Of a DNA stretch of 64,000 bases, positions 12,030-22,960 are shown piece by piece (position 1 is the stretch's first letter; every line of letters starts with the position of its first letter). The stretch comes from Paralithodes platypus (lineage: Eukaryota > Arthropoda > Malacostraca > Decapoda > Lithodidae), in assembly GCA_032716605.1 (NCBI GenBank), contig CM064492.1, positions 50,531,975-50,595,974 on the forward strand, given 5' to 3'. The notes below the pieces were generated by a model. It ran no database searches. It worked only from the letters and a program-made list of their open reading frames with translations, and was not told the origin of the DNA. The translations under genes were made by a program, and so were the position numbers.

Positions 12030-12125
12030 TCACTCACTCTCACTCCCTCACTCTCTCTCTCCACTCATTTATCCCTCCCTCTACCCATCTCTCCTCCCCC
12101 CACCCACCCCTCCCTCCGCCCCCTT
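12030..12125. repeat. CT-rich low-complexity tract
   Basis: Interrupted (CT)n and C-rich sequence. Around it (11700-12540) I see no gene. Position 12340-12480 carries a repeat-tail-like segment (aagtttggtgcaagtccgcc then a CAGA tetranucleotide run). Confidence 0.7.
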
Positions 12126-12537
12126 CTAGCCAGTACCTCTCCTACAATATTCATTCGTTCCACACCAGATGCTCCTAAAACTTGGTCATTTAACTTTGGT
12201 CGCCATTAGTGCTCCTTCTCCTTAACGACGGCAGGGAGCACCCACCAACCCTATAGAGATTCTGGTGGTATGAGAGAGTGGCCATCTGTTATTTTTGACC
12301 TGTACCATAACTATTGCACGAATAAAAAACAAATAATTTTTGATTGACCGTCGCACTTACCCACAAAATGTTTGTGTGAAGTTTGGTGCAAGTCCGCCGA
12401 ACGGTCTAGGAGGACTTTCGGATCAGACAGACAGACAGACGGACGACAGACATTTTGGCCGGCATTGTACACCATAGGGGTGGGAGGGGGGGAGGGGGGG
12501 AATAACACTCTGCTTACGAAAAACAAATCTATATAAC

Positions 12538-12538
<1 letters not shown>

Positions 12539-12575
<37 letters not shown>
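12539..12575 (+). repeat. Poly(A) tract, ~36 nt
   Basis: Uninterrupted A run followed by taataata. It could be the tail of a plus-strand retroposon whose body is the CAGA-tailed segment at 12340-12480; not proven. Confidence 0.85.
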
Positions 12576-12577
<2 letters not shown>

Positions 12578-12752
12578 ATAATACCCCCTTAAGAAAGATA
12601 GCCACATTGTTTTCTCTTTGGAAGTTATTTTGGTGCTCTAATTTTCTAACGTCTGGCAGAGCGTAGGACAGGTAGGTCCTTACTAAGTTAACTCTATCTC
12701 TATGACTATACCCTGTGCATTATAGGTAGGCCAGATATCGTGACTCTCCTTC

Positions 12753-12940
12753 TTAACCCCTTCTGTACCAGCGACGCCGTTTTAATTATATTCTAGCTAT
12801 AGTTAGACGATTTTTAGAAGGACCTGTGGTAGTAAAAAGGAGTAAGTGAGGTAGTTCGAAGCCTGTTAATTGCTGGAGGCCCTTTTCAAACTGAATATAA
12901 TCGTCTAACAGTAGCCAGAATAAAGTTTGAAGTTTTCCCA
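12753..12940. mobile_element. TTAA MITE, family A
   Basis: Starts TTAACCCCTTCTGTACCAGC at a TTAA (12753-12756). The left arm has attatattctagctatagtt and agacgatttttagaaggacc; the inverted arm has gaatataatcgtctaaca. The right terminus is degraded before family C element 12993-13376. Confidence 0.7.
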
Positions 12941-12992
12941 CAGGGAAAACTGCTACTGCTACTGCCTCGCACACTACTCATCCTTGAACCTC

Positions 12993-13376
12993 TTAAGGGA
13001 GGTCACCTGTTTTGTTTTATTTTTCTCTCCTTTTCTCTCTTTATCTGGCTTGTATCCATTCGGCCCAATTCAGTCAACTGTTTGAAGACGTTTATCCCCA
13101 TCCAGGTGTCGATTTCTTCCTGGCGAGCGATAGCGAGCCAGCATTGAATGGAGAAATCCGGTTTCGCTGGAGACATTTTTCTATTGAAAAATGTACAAAT
13201 TTAGTTTGCTGTCAAAACAAAAATACATATATGCTGGCTCGGTACCGCTCACCAGAAAAATATTGACACCTAGATGGGGTTAAAATTCTTAAACCAGTAG
13301 GCTGAATGGGGCCGAATGGATACAAGCCAAAGGGAGAGAGAGAGAAAGAGAAAACAAGCGAGGTGGGCTCCCTTAA
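12993..13376. mobile_element. TTAA fold-back element, family C
   Basis: A near-complete 384-bp palindrome bounded by TTAA at 12993-12996 and 13373-13376. Ends are TTAAGGGAGGTCACCTG and CAAGCGAGGTGGGCTCCCTTAA. Paired internal blocks are ggcttgtatccattcggccc/ggccgaatggatacaagcc, tttatccccatccaggtgtcg/gacacctagatggggtt and tggcgagcgatagcgagcca/tggctcggtaccgctcacca. No coding capacity. It shares the GGCGAGCGATAGCGAGCC core with family B. Confidence 0.85.
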
Positions 13377-13429
13377 GATGAAATCCGGGGGGATAACATT
13401 TTTATATTTTTTTTATATTTAATTCATAG

Positions 13430-13603
13430 CTTCACTGTAGCAACAACATGTCTGTGGTCGGTAGCAAAGACCTCGGCACTCCTATAACGTCATGGTAAAA
13501 TATAATGGCGAAAAGTACCACAGATCCTTCCTGGACTGCATATATTCATCTAAATATAGCTATAATATAATGTATATGACGTCGCCGGTACAGGAAGGGT
13601 TAA
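13430..13603. mobile_element. TTAA MITE, family A (mainly right arm)
   Basis: The right-hand half is clear: ccacagatccttcctggact, catctaaatatagctat, gacgtcgccggtacaggaagggttaa, ending at TTAA 13600-13603. The left arm is poorly preserved. A degraded further copy may occupy 13660-13800 (caggaaggatatctatgaat and cacagatccttttgaatctg). Confidence 0.65.
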
Positions 13604-13959
13604 TGGAGGTAGCTTACAGAACCTTAGCTCTCTTAGTATGCGATCAGATCTCATAATTGTATTCTGTTCTGATTATCACTCGATGATTTTATTTAGGCTC
13701 AGGAAGGATATCTATGAATCACAAGTGCACAATTTATCCTCTTACTGCCACAGATCCTTTTGAATCTGAATACAATGGTCTCAGGGTAAAAGGCCATCTG
13801 TCTACTATGCTTCAATGTTAATTTTGTTAATGTTCCCCTCTCTCAACAATATAAAGTCATGGTAAAATATAATGTTAAAAATACTTGCTAAATCCCCGTC
13901 TTCTAATGGCGCTCTATGATGGTGGCTCGGATACTCAGGAGTTTTACAAGGAGGCGGAG

Positions 13960-13964
<5 letters not shown>

Positions 13965-14004
<40 letters not shown>
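13965..14004 (+). repeat. Poly(A) tract, 40 nt
   Basis: Uninterrupted A run. The upstream sequence is not recognisable as a retroposon body. Confidence 0.9.
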
Positions 14005-14005
<1 letters not shown>

Positions 14006-14009
14006 CGAG

Positions 14010-14560
14010 ACCACTGGGAGATCTAGAATTGTCCCCCAAATTCTTCCGTGTCCTTTTAACAATCGTTATTTTTCTTCTAGTGTTCCCTTAAGTTAAAGAA
14101 AGAGAGAAAGAGAAAAAATCTACGATATTCGTGTTATATAATCTCTTCTCTACCTCCGCCATCTCTTTCTCTCTCTCTCTCAGATAGTATTCTGCACACT
14201 CTGCAATAACAGTACTACATTATAAAGTATCCCTTTATAATTACCACCAAGAGCATATCTCCTTGGAATGTATCACAAAGTCTATGAATAACTATCTGTT
14301 TCGCGTAAGGTCCTGTAACTCTCTCTCTCTCTCTCTCACACACATACACGCAAGTACAAACACTTCCTCACTCACTCATTATCACTCTCCCCCCTCCCAC
14401 TTCTCACTCTCTGTTGGATCGTAAGGTCTGTATGGTCAGTGTATCCATGTAAATCTCTCACTCTCGCTCTCTCTCTCACTTTCACTCGCACTACTCTTTC
14501 TCCCCCTTTCTCTCCCACACACTCACACTCACTCTTACTTTCACACACATACACACGCTC
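14010..14560. other. Spacer with CT-rich tracts
   Basis: No gene seen. Short (CT)n runs at 14163-14180 and 14320-14338 and increasingly CT/CA-rich sequence from 14455. Confidence 0.6.
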
Positions 14561-14564
14561 TCTC

Positions 14565-14691
14565 TCTCTCTCCCCCCCCCCCCCTCTCTCTCTCTCTCAC
14601 ACTTTCACTCACCCTACTCTCTCTCTCTCTCCCCCCACCCCTCTCTCTCTCTCACACTTTCACTCACCCTACTCTCTCTCTCTCTCTCTCA

Positions 14692-14728
<37 letters not shown>

Positions 14729-14730
14729 CC
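14565..14730. repeat. (CT)n microsatellite with C runs
   Basis: CT runs, poly-C and cactttcactcaccctact motifs repeated at about 14600 and 14656. Long open frames on both strands are repeat translation. Confidence 0.95.
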
Positions 14731-14859
14731 CTTTTTTACTAGCTTGTCGGGTTGGTTCGGAGGGGCCCCACTGCGACTTCCGAAGGGCCATTGAACGACT
14801 CTTGTCAACTTGATGATTTACTTCGGCGACCCTTATAGTTTTTGCTACTTGGGCAGGGG

Positions 14860-17205
14860 GAGGAGGTGGTGTATAGGTTGTTCTGAGAGGGGAGGGGGTG
14901 GGTAGGGGTGAGAGGGGATAGGTGAGGGAAGGGAGAGGGGAGGGGAGAAGGGATAGGTGAGGGAAGGAGAGGGGAGAAGAAAAGAGAGGAAGGGAGATGG
15001 GAGAGTAGAGAAGAAGTGAGGAAAGGGAAGACATAAGAGTAATCCATAGGATAGAAGGGGAGGGGAGAGCGGAAAGGGGGGGGGGGAATTAAGAAGGGAG
15101 AGAGGGGATGGAAATGGGGAGAAGAGGTGAGGGAAGGGAAGGAAGAAGAAACAAATTATAGCGTAGAGGTTATCAAAGAAGTGAGGAAATAAGGTGGTGG
15201 GAAAGCAGAACAACGGGGAGAGGGAGGGGGGGGGGGGGAGGGGAAAGAGGGAAGGGAAGAAGTGAGGAAAGGAAAGACAGAAGAATAAACGGTAGGATAG
15301 ATGGGAGAGTAGAGAAGAAGTGAGGCGAGAGGGGGAATGGGACCCGGGATAGCAGAACAGTGGGATGGGGAGAGGGAAGGAAGAGAGGTGGGTAGATGGG
15401 TGGGTAGAGGGGAGAGAGAGATAGGTACATGGGTGGGAAGAGGGTAGGGAGAGAGGTGGGTAGAGGGGTGGGGAGAGAGATTGGTAGATGGTTGGGGAGA
15501 GGGGGGGAGAGAGGTTGGTAGATGGGTGGGGAGAGATATAGGTAGATGGTTGGGGAAAGAGGTGGGGAGATGGGTAGGTAGATGGGTGGGGAGAGAGATA
15601 GGTAGATGAGTGGGGAGAGGGGGAGGAGAGATAGGTAGATAGTTGGGGAGAGGGAGGGGAGAGAGGTGAGTAGAAGGGTAGGGAGAGGGAGGGGAGAGAG
15701 GTGGGTAGAGCAAGGGTGAGAAAGGGGGCATAGGTGGGTAGAGGGGTGGGGAGAGAGAGAGGAGAGAGGGGGGTAGTTGGGTGGGGAGAGGGAGGAGAGA
15801 GAGGGGTAGATGAGTAGGGAGAGAGGGGGGTAGAGAATGGGAGGGGGGGTCATAGGTGGGGAGAGGGGGGGTGGATGTTTGGGGAGAGAGGTGGTAGATG
15901 GGTTGGGAGAGGGAGGGGACAGAGGGGGTTAGATGGGTGGGGAGAGGGAGGGGGTAGATGGATGAGTAGATGAGTGGGAAGAGAGGGGGTAGATGAGTGG
16001 GGAGAGAGAAGGGTAGATGGGTTGGGAGAGAGAGGCGGTAGATGGGTGAGTAGATGAGTGAGGAGAGAGGGGGTAGATGAGTGGGGAGAGGGGGTAGATG
16101 AGTGGGGAGAGAGAAGGGTAGAGGGGTTGGGAGGAGAGGGGTAGATGGGTGTGTAGATGAGTGGAGAGGGGGGAGATTGTTGGGAGAGGTGGGTACATGG
16201 TTAGGGAGAGGGATAGATGGGTGGGGAGAGGGAGAGGGGGGGAAAAGGGGTAGATGGGTGGGGAGAGAGGTGAGTAGATGGGTGGGGAGAGGGAGGGGAG
16301 AAATGTGAGTAGATGGGTGGGGAGAGGGGGGGTTGAAAGGGGGTAGATGGTTAGGGAGAGAGGGGGTAGATGGGTGGGGAGGGAGGGGAGATAGGGGGGT
16401 AGATGGATGGGGAGAGAGATGGGGTAGATGGGTTGGGAGAGGTAGGGAGATGGTTAGGGAGAGAGGGTTTTAGAGGGGTGGGGAGAGGTGGGGAGATGGT
16501 TAGGGAGAGAGGGGGTTAGATGGGTGGGGAGAGGTGGGGAGATGGTTAGGGAAGAGGGGTAGATGGTTGGGGAGAGGTGGGGAGATGGTTAGGGAGAGAG
16601 GGGGTTAGATGGGTGGGGAGAGGTGGGGAGATTGTTAGGGAGAGAGGGGGTTAGATGGGTGGGGAGAGGTGGGAGATGGTTAGGGAGAGAGGGGGTTAGA
16701 TGGGGAGAGGTGGGGAGATTGTTAGGGAGAGAGGGGGTTAGATGGGTGGGGAGAGGTTGGTAGAATGGGGGTAGATGGTTAGGGGATAGAAGGGGTAGAT
16801 GGGTGGGGAGTGGAAGGAGAGAGAGGTTGGTAGAGCGAGGGGAGATACGGGGTAGAGGAGGGGGAGGGGGGGGAGAGAGATGGGTAGATGGGTGGGGAGA
16901 GAGGGTAGAGAGATGGGTAGATGGGTGGGGAGAGGAAAAGGAGGGGTGGGGAGAGGGATAGGGAGAGAAGGAGTAGATGGGTTGGGAGAGGAAGGAGAGA
17001 TAGGGGGGTAGATGGGTGGGGAGAGGAAGGGAAGAGAGGGGGTAGATGGGTGGGGAGAGAGGTGGGGAGATGATTGGTGAGAGGGAGGAGAGAGAGGTGG
17101 GGAGAAAGGGGGATAGATGGGTGGGGAAAGGAAGGGGAGAGAGGTGAGTAGATGGGTGGGGAGAGGGAGGGGGAGAGATGGGTAGATGGGTGGGGAGGAG
17201 AGAGC
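14860..17205. repeat. 2.3-kb polypurine minisatellite
   Basis: A long G/A-rich plus strand built of variants of GGTAGATGGGTGGGGAGAGG followed by gagaga or gaggga. The period is irregular, around 25-40 bp, most regular between 15360 and 17200. The plus strand has almost no C, so the tract could form triplex (H-DNA) or G-quadruplex structures; that is inference from composition. Overlapping minus-strand frames of up to 226 codons (HLPTSLPT-like) are artefacts of the repeat. Confidence 0.95.
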
Positions 17206-17261
17206 TACCTAAAACAGGGTAGAGGGGAGGAAAGCCAGACAAGTTACTTTTATCTCACAAA

Positions 17262-17264
17262 CTT

Positions 17265-17295
<31 letters not shown>

Positions 17296-17333
17296 GTTAT
17301 TTTATGTATGTGTGTACTGTATGTGTGTGTTTA

Positions 17334-17370
<37 letters not shown>

Positions 17371-17390
17371 TTATGTGTGTGTGTGTGTGT
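17262..17390. repeat. (GT)n microsatellite
   Basis: GT runs broken by tatgtatg segments, with TACTGTA at 17315-17321. Confidence 0.95.
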
Positions 17391-17805
17391 CAATCATCTA
17401 GGCAGCATAAGAAGAAGAGGTCAGATATTCTTCACTGTTAACCCTATTTGGTTCAAGGGAGGTCTTTTTGGGCCTCCCCTGTTTTGCTCCATTAGTTTGG
17501 AGATCCAAGACGTTTCATCCCATTAACTGTACGTAATAATCAAGGTCAAAGATCAAGATTAGTAATGAAGTCCTTTCATACGAAATGTATGCTAATTCAA
17601 TTACATATGCCTCGTTAGTAGCTCTTTACATATACTGTACATATTATTGATAGTCTCGAACGTTTGAGGCCCCATTCGTTGCTCTTTCCTCTCACTAAAA
17701 CATTAGCTTGTCCATAATGCAGTTGGGTCTAAGTACGTACATGATTAGATTGATATCCAGAATTCAAAAATGGATATTAATCGTGATCGTGTACTTAGCC
17801 TTTAA

Positions 17806-17885
17806 CTGTTTTGGTGGTGTATTGGTTTAGATGCTTATGTTCTGGGTGTGGCGTTCCGAGTTCGAATCCCAGGAGGATCATATGC
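17806..17885 (+). other. tRNA-like segment (possible SINE head)
   Basis: A-box-like TGGTGGTGTATTGGTTTAGATGC is followed 25 bases later by a B-box-like AGTTCGAATCC (17859-17869). No acceptor stem closes and the T stem has mismatches, so this is not a functional tRNA gene; a degenerate tRNA-derived SINE head is more likely. Confidence 0.4.
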
Positions 17886-18010
17886 TTTCATTAATTTATT
17901 CAAGTGCATTGGGGTTTGTAATGGAGATATGCCTGGTGTTCCATTACGTAAAGGTTAAGGTAAATAAATTATCTTGTTTACAATATATTCTTATTTCATC
18001 AAATTCCTTG

Positions 18011-18397
18011 TTAAGGGGAGATGGGTCGTTTTTCTGAACCCCTTTCTCCCTCGTGTTTAGCCCCATTAGTTGTGAAAATTTAAGATGTTCGGCCCATTAG
18101 TTTGGCAATTTTAACACCTTTACCACCATTTCGTTGTCAATTTCAAGACCTATCGTGCCATTTAGGTGTTGATTTGTTCCTGGCGAGCGATAGCGAGCAT
18201 GTAATTATAAGATGAATCGGCCTTCGGCCGGGGCATTATTCTACCGAAAAAAGTACAAATTTATCTTGAGGAGTCTAGGGGGGGTGTTTTTAAGTTTGAG
18301 GGAGTTCTAGCGAGGAAACTAAAACATAAATGAATAATTGAATTAATAGACCAAAACAATAGCCACTGTCACCTGAGAGGGGGGGGGGGGGGGGGGG
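18011..18397 (+). mobile_element. TTAA MITE, family B, with terminal G run
   Basis: Starts TTAAGGGGAGATGGGTCG at TTAA 18011-18014. Internal cctggcgagcgatagcgagc, ggccttcggccgg and tctaccgaaaaa are the family landmarks. The right end ccactgtcacc runs into a 19-nt G run (18379-18397) in place of the usual CCCCTTAA end. Confidence 0.85.
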
Positions 18398-19062
18398 TCT
18401 ATTTATTGGTCGATATATTATTGTTTTATTGACTATTATTTTATAGTTTCTTCTCTAGACCTCCATCAAGCTTAAGGGGAGATATCTACTTGAGATATTT
18501 TTTTCTTGACTCCTTTCTCCCTCATGTTTAGCCCAATTGTTTTCCTAATGTTAAGACGTTCGCCCCATTATTTTGACGATTTTAAGAACTTGCAACCCAT
18601 TTCTGTAAATTTTAAGACCTTTCGTGCCATTTAGGTGTCGATTTTATCCTGGCGATCGATAGCGAGCGTGTAGTTTAAGAGGAACCGGCTTTCAGCCGGG
18701 ACATTTTTCTACCGAAAAATGTACAAATTTATCTTGAAAGGGGCTCAAGAGGGTGTAATCTTAAGCTTGAAGGATATCTACGGACCAAACTAAAAACCTC
18801 CCCTTAACAAAACATCCCCGAGACCCCAATCGAGATAGATTTGTAAATTTTTCGGTAGAAAAGTGTCCATGCCGAAGGCCAGTCCTCCTCAATTACAGGC
18901 TCTCTATCGTTCGCCAGGACATAATTGACACCTAAATAGCATACAAGATCTTAAAATCACCAAACTAATGGAGCGAACATCTTAATATCTCGAAACTAAT
19001 GGGGTTAAGCACGAGGGAGAAGGGAGGCCAGAAAGAAAAAAACTATCTCCCCCCCATTTATC
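18398..19062 (-). mobile_element. TTAA MITE family B, interrupted by a second copy
   Basis: Reverse-orientation family B. The first part is 18398-18475 (ttctctagacctccatcaag). The remainder resumes at 18804 (ttaacaaaacatccccgaga, then cgaaggccagtcctcctcaa and ctctctatcgttcgccagga) and ends with aactatctccc near 19060. It is split by the element at 18472-18807. Confidence 0.8.
18472..18807 (+). mobile_element. TTAA MITE family B nested in another family B copy
   Basis: Bounded by TTAA at 18472-18475 and 18804-18807. It begins TTAAGGGGAGATATCTACTT, ends CCTCCCCTTAA and has tggcgatcgatagcgagcg and ccggctttcagccgg inside. The flanks join as caagc-TTAA-caaaacatcc, which matches the uninterrupted sequence of other copies (for example 31040-31065), so the insertion duplicated TTAA exactly. 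Confidence 0.85.
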
Positions 19063-19144
19063 CTCAACACTCGTCTGGCAGCTTATGAGGTAAACTTATT
19101 AAATAATGTTGTCACATTAATAAATATGCTATGATTTTATAAAA

Positions 19145-21239
19145 AAGTGGAAAGAGGTGTCATCAAGGCTAATGTGGGTGAGAATGTGGTTTAAGGGTGA
19201 AAGGTGGGTTTTTGTAAGTGCGTATGGACCAGGAAGTGAAAGAGAGTTAGACGAGGTAGAGGGTTTCTGGGAGGATTTGAGAGATTGTCTATAAGGGTTT
19301 GATGAAAATGAAAATGTTATAGTTTTAGGGGACCTAAATGCTAGGGTAGGAAATGAGCCTGTTGAGGGAGTCATCGGTAGTTTTGGTGTGGATGGTGTAA
19401 ACGAGAGTGGAGAAAGACTGAAAAATGTATGTGAAGAGTGTAGATTGAGTAGGTAATACGTTCTTCAATAAAAGGCGTATTACACAAGTACATCTGGCAT
19501 AGACTTGTGAGGGGAGAGATTGTAGAGAGGGCATTGATGGATTATGTGCTGGTGACAAGGGAGAGATTGTGTAGACTGCTGGATGTGAATGTGATGAGAG
19601 GTGAGGCGGAGGGTATGTCAGATCATTACCTGGTGGAGGGAAAGCTAAGAGTTAAGAGTTACAGGAGAATAAGAGACAAGCGTGAAGTAAGAGAGGTAAT
19701 AAAAGTTAGTGAGTTAGAGAAGAGTGAAAAAGAGAGGGAGTACAAGGAAAGAATAAATGAAAAGTGGATGGAAGTGAGAGAGATGGAAGAGAGAGAAGTA
19801 GAGGTTGAATGGCAACAGTTTAAGGAAGGAGTGAAAGCAAGTGCAGAGGTAGTATGCGGAAAAAGGAAAGTAGGAGGCAGAGGAATCAGGAAGGGAAGCG
19901 AGTGGTGGAATGATACGGTGAGAAAGGCAGTTGAGGAGAAGAGACAGTGTTTTGAGAGGGTTTTACAGGATGGTAGTGTTGAGGTATGGGAGAGGTACAA
20001 GGAGAAAAGAAGAGAGGCAAAACGGAAAATTAGAGAAGTGAAAATAGATGCAAACGAAAGGTGGGGTCAAAGGCTGAGTGAGAATTTTGAAGAACGAAAG
20101 AGGATGTTCTGGAAGGAGGTAAATAAAGTAAGGAAAGGAGGACAAAAGAGGGAAGAGTCAGTGAAAGATGACAATGGAGAATTACTAGTGGAACCAGTTG
20201 AAGTGAGGAAAAGATATGCCGAGTATTTTGAATCTTTGTTAAATACAAGAGATGGAAGAGAAGCAGTGATTGAAGCAGAGGTGGATGGAGATAGGTTACC
20301 CAGGCCACCCAGGTGGCAGGGAATGAATGAAAGGATTGAGGAAAATAAGGTAAGAAGCAGTGAAACAAATGAGAGCGGGAAAAGCAGAAGGTTTGGATGG
20401 TATTGCTGTGGAGTGTATAAAGAAGGGTGGAGATGTGATAATAGATTGGTTGGTGAAACTTTTCAATGTGTGCTTTGCTGTGTCAATGGTACCAATAGAC
20501 TGGAAGAGTGCATGTATTGTGCCGTTGTACAAGGGGAAGGGAGATCGGCAGGAGTGTTCAAGTTATAGAGGTATTAGTTTATTATCAGTGGTTGGAAAGC
20601 TGTATGGCAGGGTGTTGATAGAGAGGATAATAAAGTGTACGGAAGTTGCAATAGGAGAAGAACAGTGCGGTTTTAGGAGGGGAAGAGGGGGCGTGGATCA
20701 GATGTTTGCAGTAAGACAGTTATGCAGAAGTATTTAGAGAAGCATAAGGAGATATTTTGGGCTTTTATGGACTTGGAAAAAGCGTATGATCGTGTGGACC
20801 GTGAAGCAATGTGGAAGGTGTTAAGGATTTATGAAATAGGAGGAAATTTGTTAGAAGCAGGTAAGAGTTTTTATGAAGGGAGCAGAGCATGTGTGAGAGT
20901 AGGAAATGGTGAGTTGAGTGAATGGTTTGAGGTAAAGGTAGGTTTGCGACAGGGTTGTGTAATGTCACCATGGCTGTTTAATATCTTTATGGATGGTGTG
21001 GTGAGGGAGGTGAAAAGGAGAACTATGGGAAGAGGATTGGGTTTAGTAGGAAAGAATGGTAGAGATTGGGAGTTGAATCAGTTGCTGTTCGCTGATGACA
21101 CAGCATTGGTGGCGGATTTTGATGAGAAACTGCAGCGAGTAGTCAAAGAGTTTGGTGTGGTTTGTGGAAGGAGGAAACTGAAGGTGAACGTCAATAAAAG
21201 TAAAGTAATGGTGTGTAATAGGGGAGAGCATAGGGTGAA
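19145..21239 (+). pseudogene. RTE-like ORF2: endonuclease and RT, frameshifted
   Basis: Encodes the polyprotein that nicks target DNA and reverse-transcribes the element RNA. The endonuclease end shows LGDLNARVG and GMSDHYLVEGKL (SDH box). A charged linker follows (19700-20300), then the RT: AGKAEGLDGIAVECIKKGGD, IVPLYKGKGDR, YRGISLLSVVGKLY, QCGFRRGRG. AFMDLEKAYDRVDRE carries the first catalytic Asp; VGLRQGCVMSPWLFNIFMDG and LLFADDTALVAD the FADD box. Stops break the endonuclease near 19300-19460; frameshifts lie near 20360-20390 and 20722-20737. The frame is cut by the nested element at GEHRVN (21239) and resumes at 22961. Confidence 0.85.
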
Positions 21240-22960
21240 CAGTAAGGGTGTGAAAGATAAGAATGGGACAATGCTAGCCGAGAAGCAAGAGAGAGTCGAA
21301 AGATGGAGGGAGTACTTCAGTGAGTTGCTAAATGAAAGGAATGAAGAGCCAGCAAACATAGCTGGATATGGTATGGGAGGGAGAAGAAGAGAAGTAGTGG
21401 AGGAGGAGGTGGGGAAATGGGAAGTGTGTGGAAGCCCAGAAAGAGTGAAGTTGGGGAAAGCACCAGGAACAGATGGAGTATGTGGGGAAATGTTGAGGTA
21501 TGGTGGTGAGATAGTGATAGAATGGGTATGGAAAATGTGCAAACTAGCATGGGAGAAGGGAGTGCACCCGATGACTGGAAGACTGGCATAATAGTCCCCC
21601 TATATAAGGGCAAAGGGGAAAGAGGAGTTCTGTGGTAACCACCGAGGAATATGTCTTTCTAAGCGTAGTAGGGAAGGTATACAGTAGGGTAGTGATTGAG
21701 AGAGTGAGAGTGAGAACGGAGAAATGGATAGGCGACGAGCAGGGCGGTTTTAGGAAGAGAAGAGGATGTGTAGATCAGATTTTTACCCTGAATTGTGTTG
21801 TGGAGAAGTATCTGGAGAAGAAACAAAAGGTGTGTGTTGCCTTTATGGACTTGGAGAAGGCCTATGACAGAGTGGCTAGAGAAGGTTTGTGGAAAGTACT
21901 TAGAATATACGGAGTAGAGGGCAAGTTGCTGAAAGCAGTGAAGAGCATGTATGAGGGTGCAAAGGCGGCAGTACGTGTGGAGAGTGAGCAGAGCGAGTTC
22001 TTTGACCTGAATGTTGGTTTGAAACAGGGGTGTGTGATGTCCCCGTGGTTGTTTACTGTATATATGGATGGAGTTATGAAAGAAATACTATCAAGAGCAG
22101 TGGATGTTGGTGTATCGCTGAAAGGGAGGGAATTGAGTGGAAGCTACCTATACTGCTGTTTGCGGATGATACAGTTCTGATGAGTGATAATGAATGGGAG
22201 TTGCAGGTCTGGTAAATGAGTTTGGAACAGTGTGCGAAAAACGGAATTTGAAGGTAAATACGGGGAAGAGCAAGGTTATGGTCTTCGAAAGGGGTGAAGT
22301 CACAGAGTGTGAGGTGAAGCGAAACGGTCAGGCTATGGAGATCGTCAACTCTTTTAAGTATCTGGGCAGTGTGTTGAGTAAAGATGGGACTATGGATGAA
22401 GAGGTGCGGGAGAGGGTACAACAGGGGAAGAGGGTTGTAGGAACGCTAAAAGCAGTAACAAGAAATAGGGTGGTCAGTATGGAAGTGAAGAAGTCCTTGC
22501 ATGACAGTGTGGTAATCCCGACACTGACTTACGGAAGCGAAGCATGGACGTTGGTTGAGACTCAGACCAAGAGTGAGAGCAGTGGAAATGAATTACTTAA
22601 GGAGTGCGTGCGGAGTTACATGGAGGGATAGACAGACTAATGAAGTAAGAAGGAGGTGTGGTGTGGAGGTAGATGTGCTGGAAAGTGTGAAAAGGAACAA
22701 CTTGAGATGGTTCGGCCATATGGAACGTATGGAAAGCGAGAGAATGACTAAGAGGGTGTATGAGAGCGAGGTGGAGGACAGAGGGGAGAGGTAGACCGAA
22801 TATGAGGTGTGGATGGAGTGAGGAAGTACATGAACGAAGGGTGCTGGTTGGGGGAGGGCGTCGACTGACTGGGGACAGAGGTGCATGGGGGCGGTTCGTT
22901 CGTGGCCACCCCTTCGGGGATCACGGCGTCAGGCAATAGATAGATAGATAGATGGGTGAA
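21233..22960 (+). mobile_element. Nested RTE-like LINE with 7-bp target duplication
   Basis: A second, divergent RTE-like element (21240-22953) flanked by GGGTGAA at 21233-21239 and 22954-22960. The homologous minus copy at 28382-29475 has a single gggtgaatctagatg at this position, the uninterrupted site. The element is 5'-truncated and ends in its own (ATAG)n tail (22936-22952), just upstream of the right duplication. The TSD, tail and truncation are the three marks of target-primed reverse transcription. Confidence 0.9.
21240..22800 (+). pseudogene. RTE-like ORF2 of the nested element
   Basis: Begins in the linker before the RT (RVERWREYFSELLNERNEE), then GKAPGTDGVCGEMLRYGGE. After a frameshift near 21585 it shows DEQGGFRKRRGCVDQIF, AFMDLEKAYDRVAREG, VGLKQGCVMSPWLFTVYMDG, and after another shift LLFADDTVLMSD near 22155-22190. 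The C-terminal part (22194-22800) has LKVNTGKSKVMVFERGE, FKYLGSVLSKDGTMDEEV, TLTYGSEAWTL and NNLRWFGHMERM. At least three frame breaks. The same domain order as the host element, with clearly diverged sequence, shows two subfamilies. Confidence 0.85.

Noticed and set aside
14669..17526. Several 80-226 codon frames rich in Pro/Ser/Leu
   Set aside because: Translations of the polypurine and CT minisatellites in several overlapping frames; no conserved domain.
21680..22060. TACAGTA at 21680 and TACTGTA at 22054 as excision footprints
   Set aside because: Both lie in frame in the RTE-like ORF (KVYSRV, LFTVYMDG) with no length difference from the sibling element; better explained as coding sequence.
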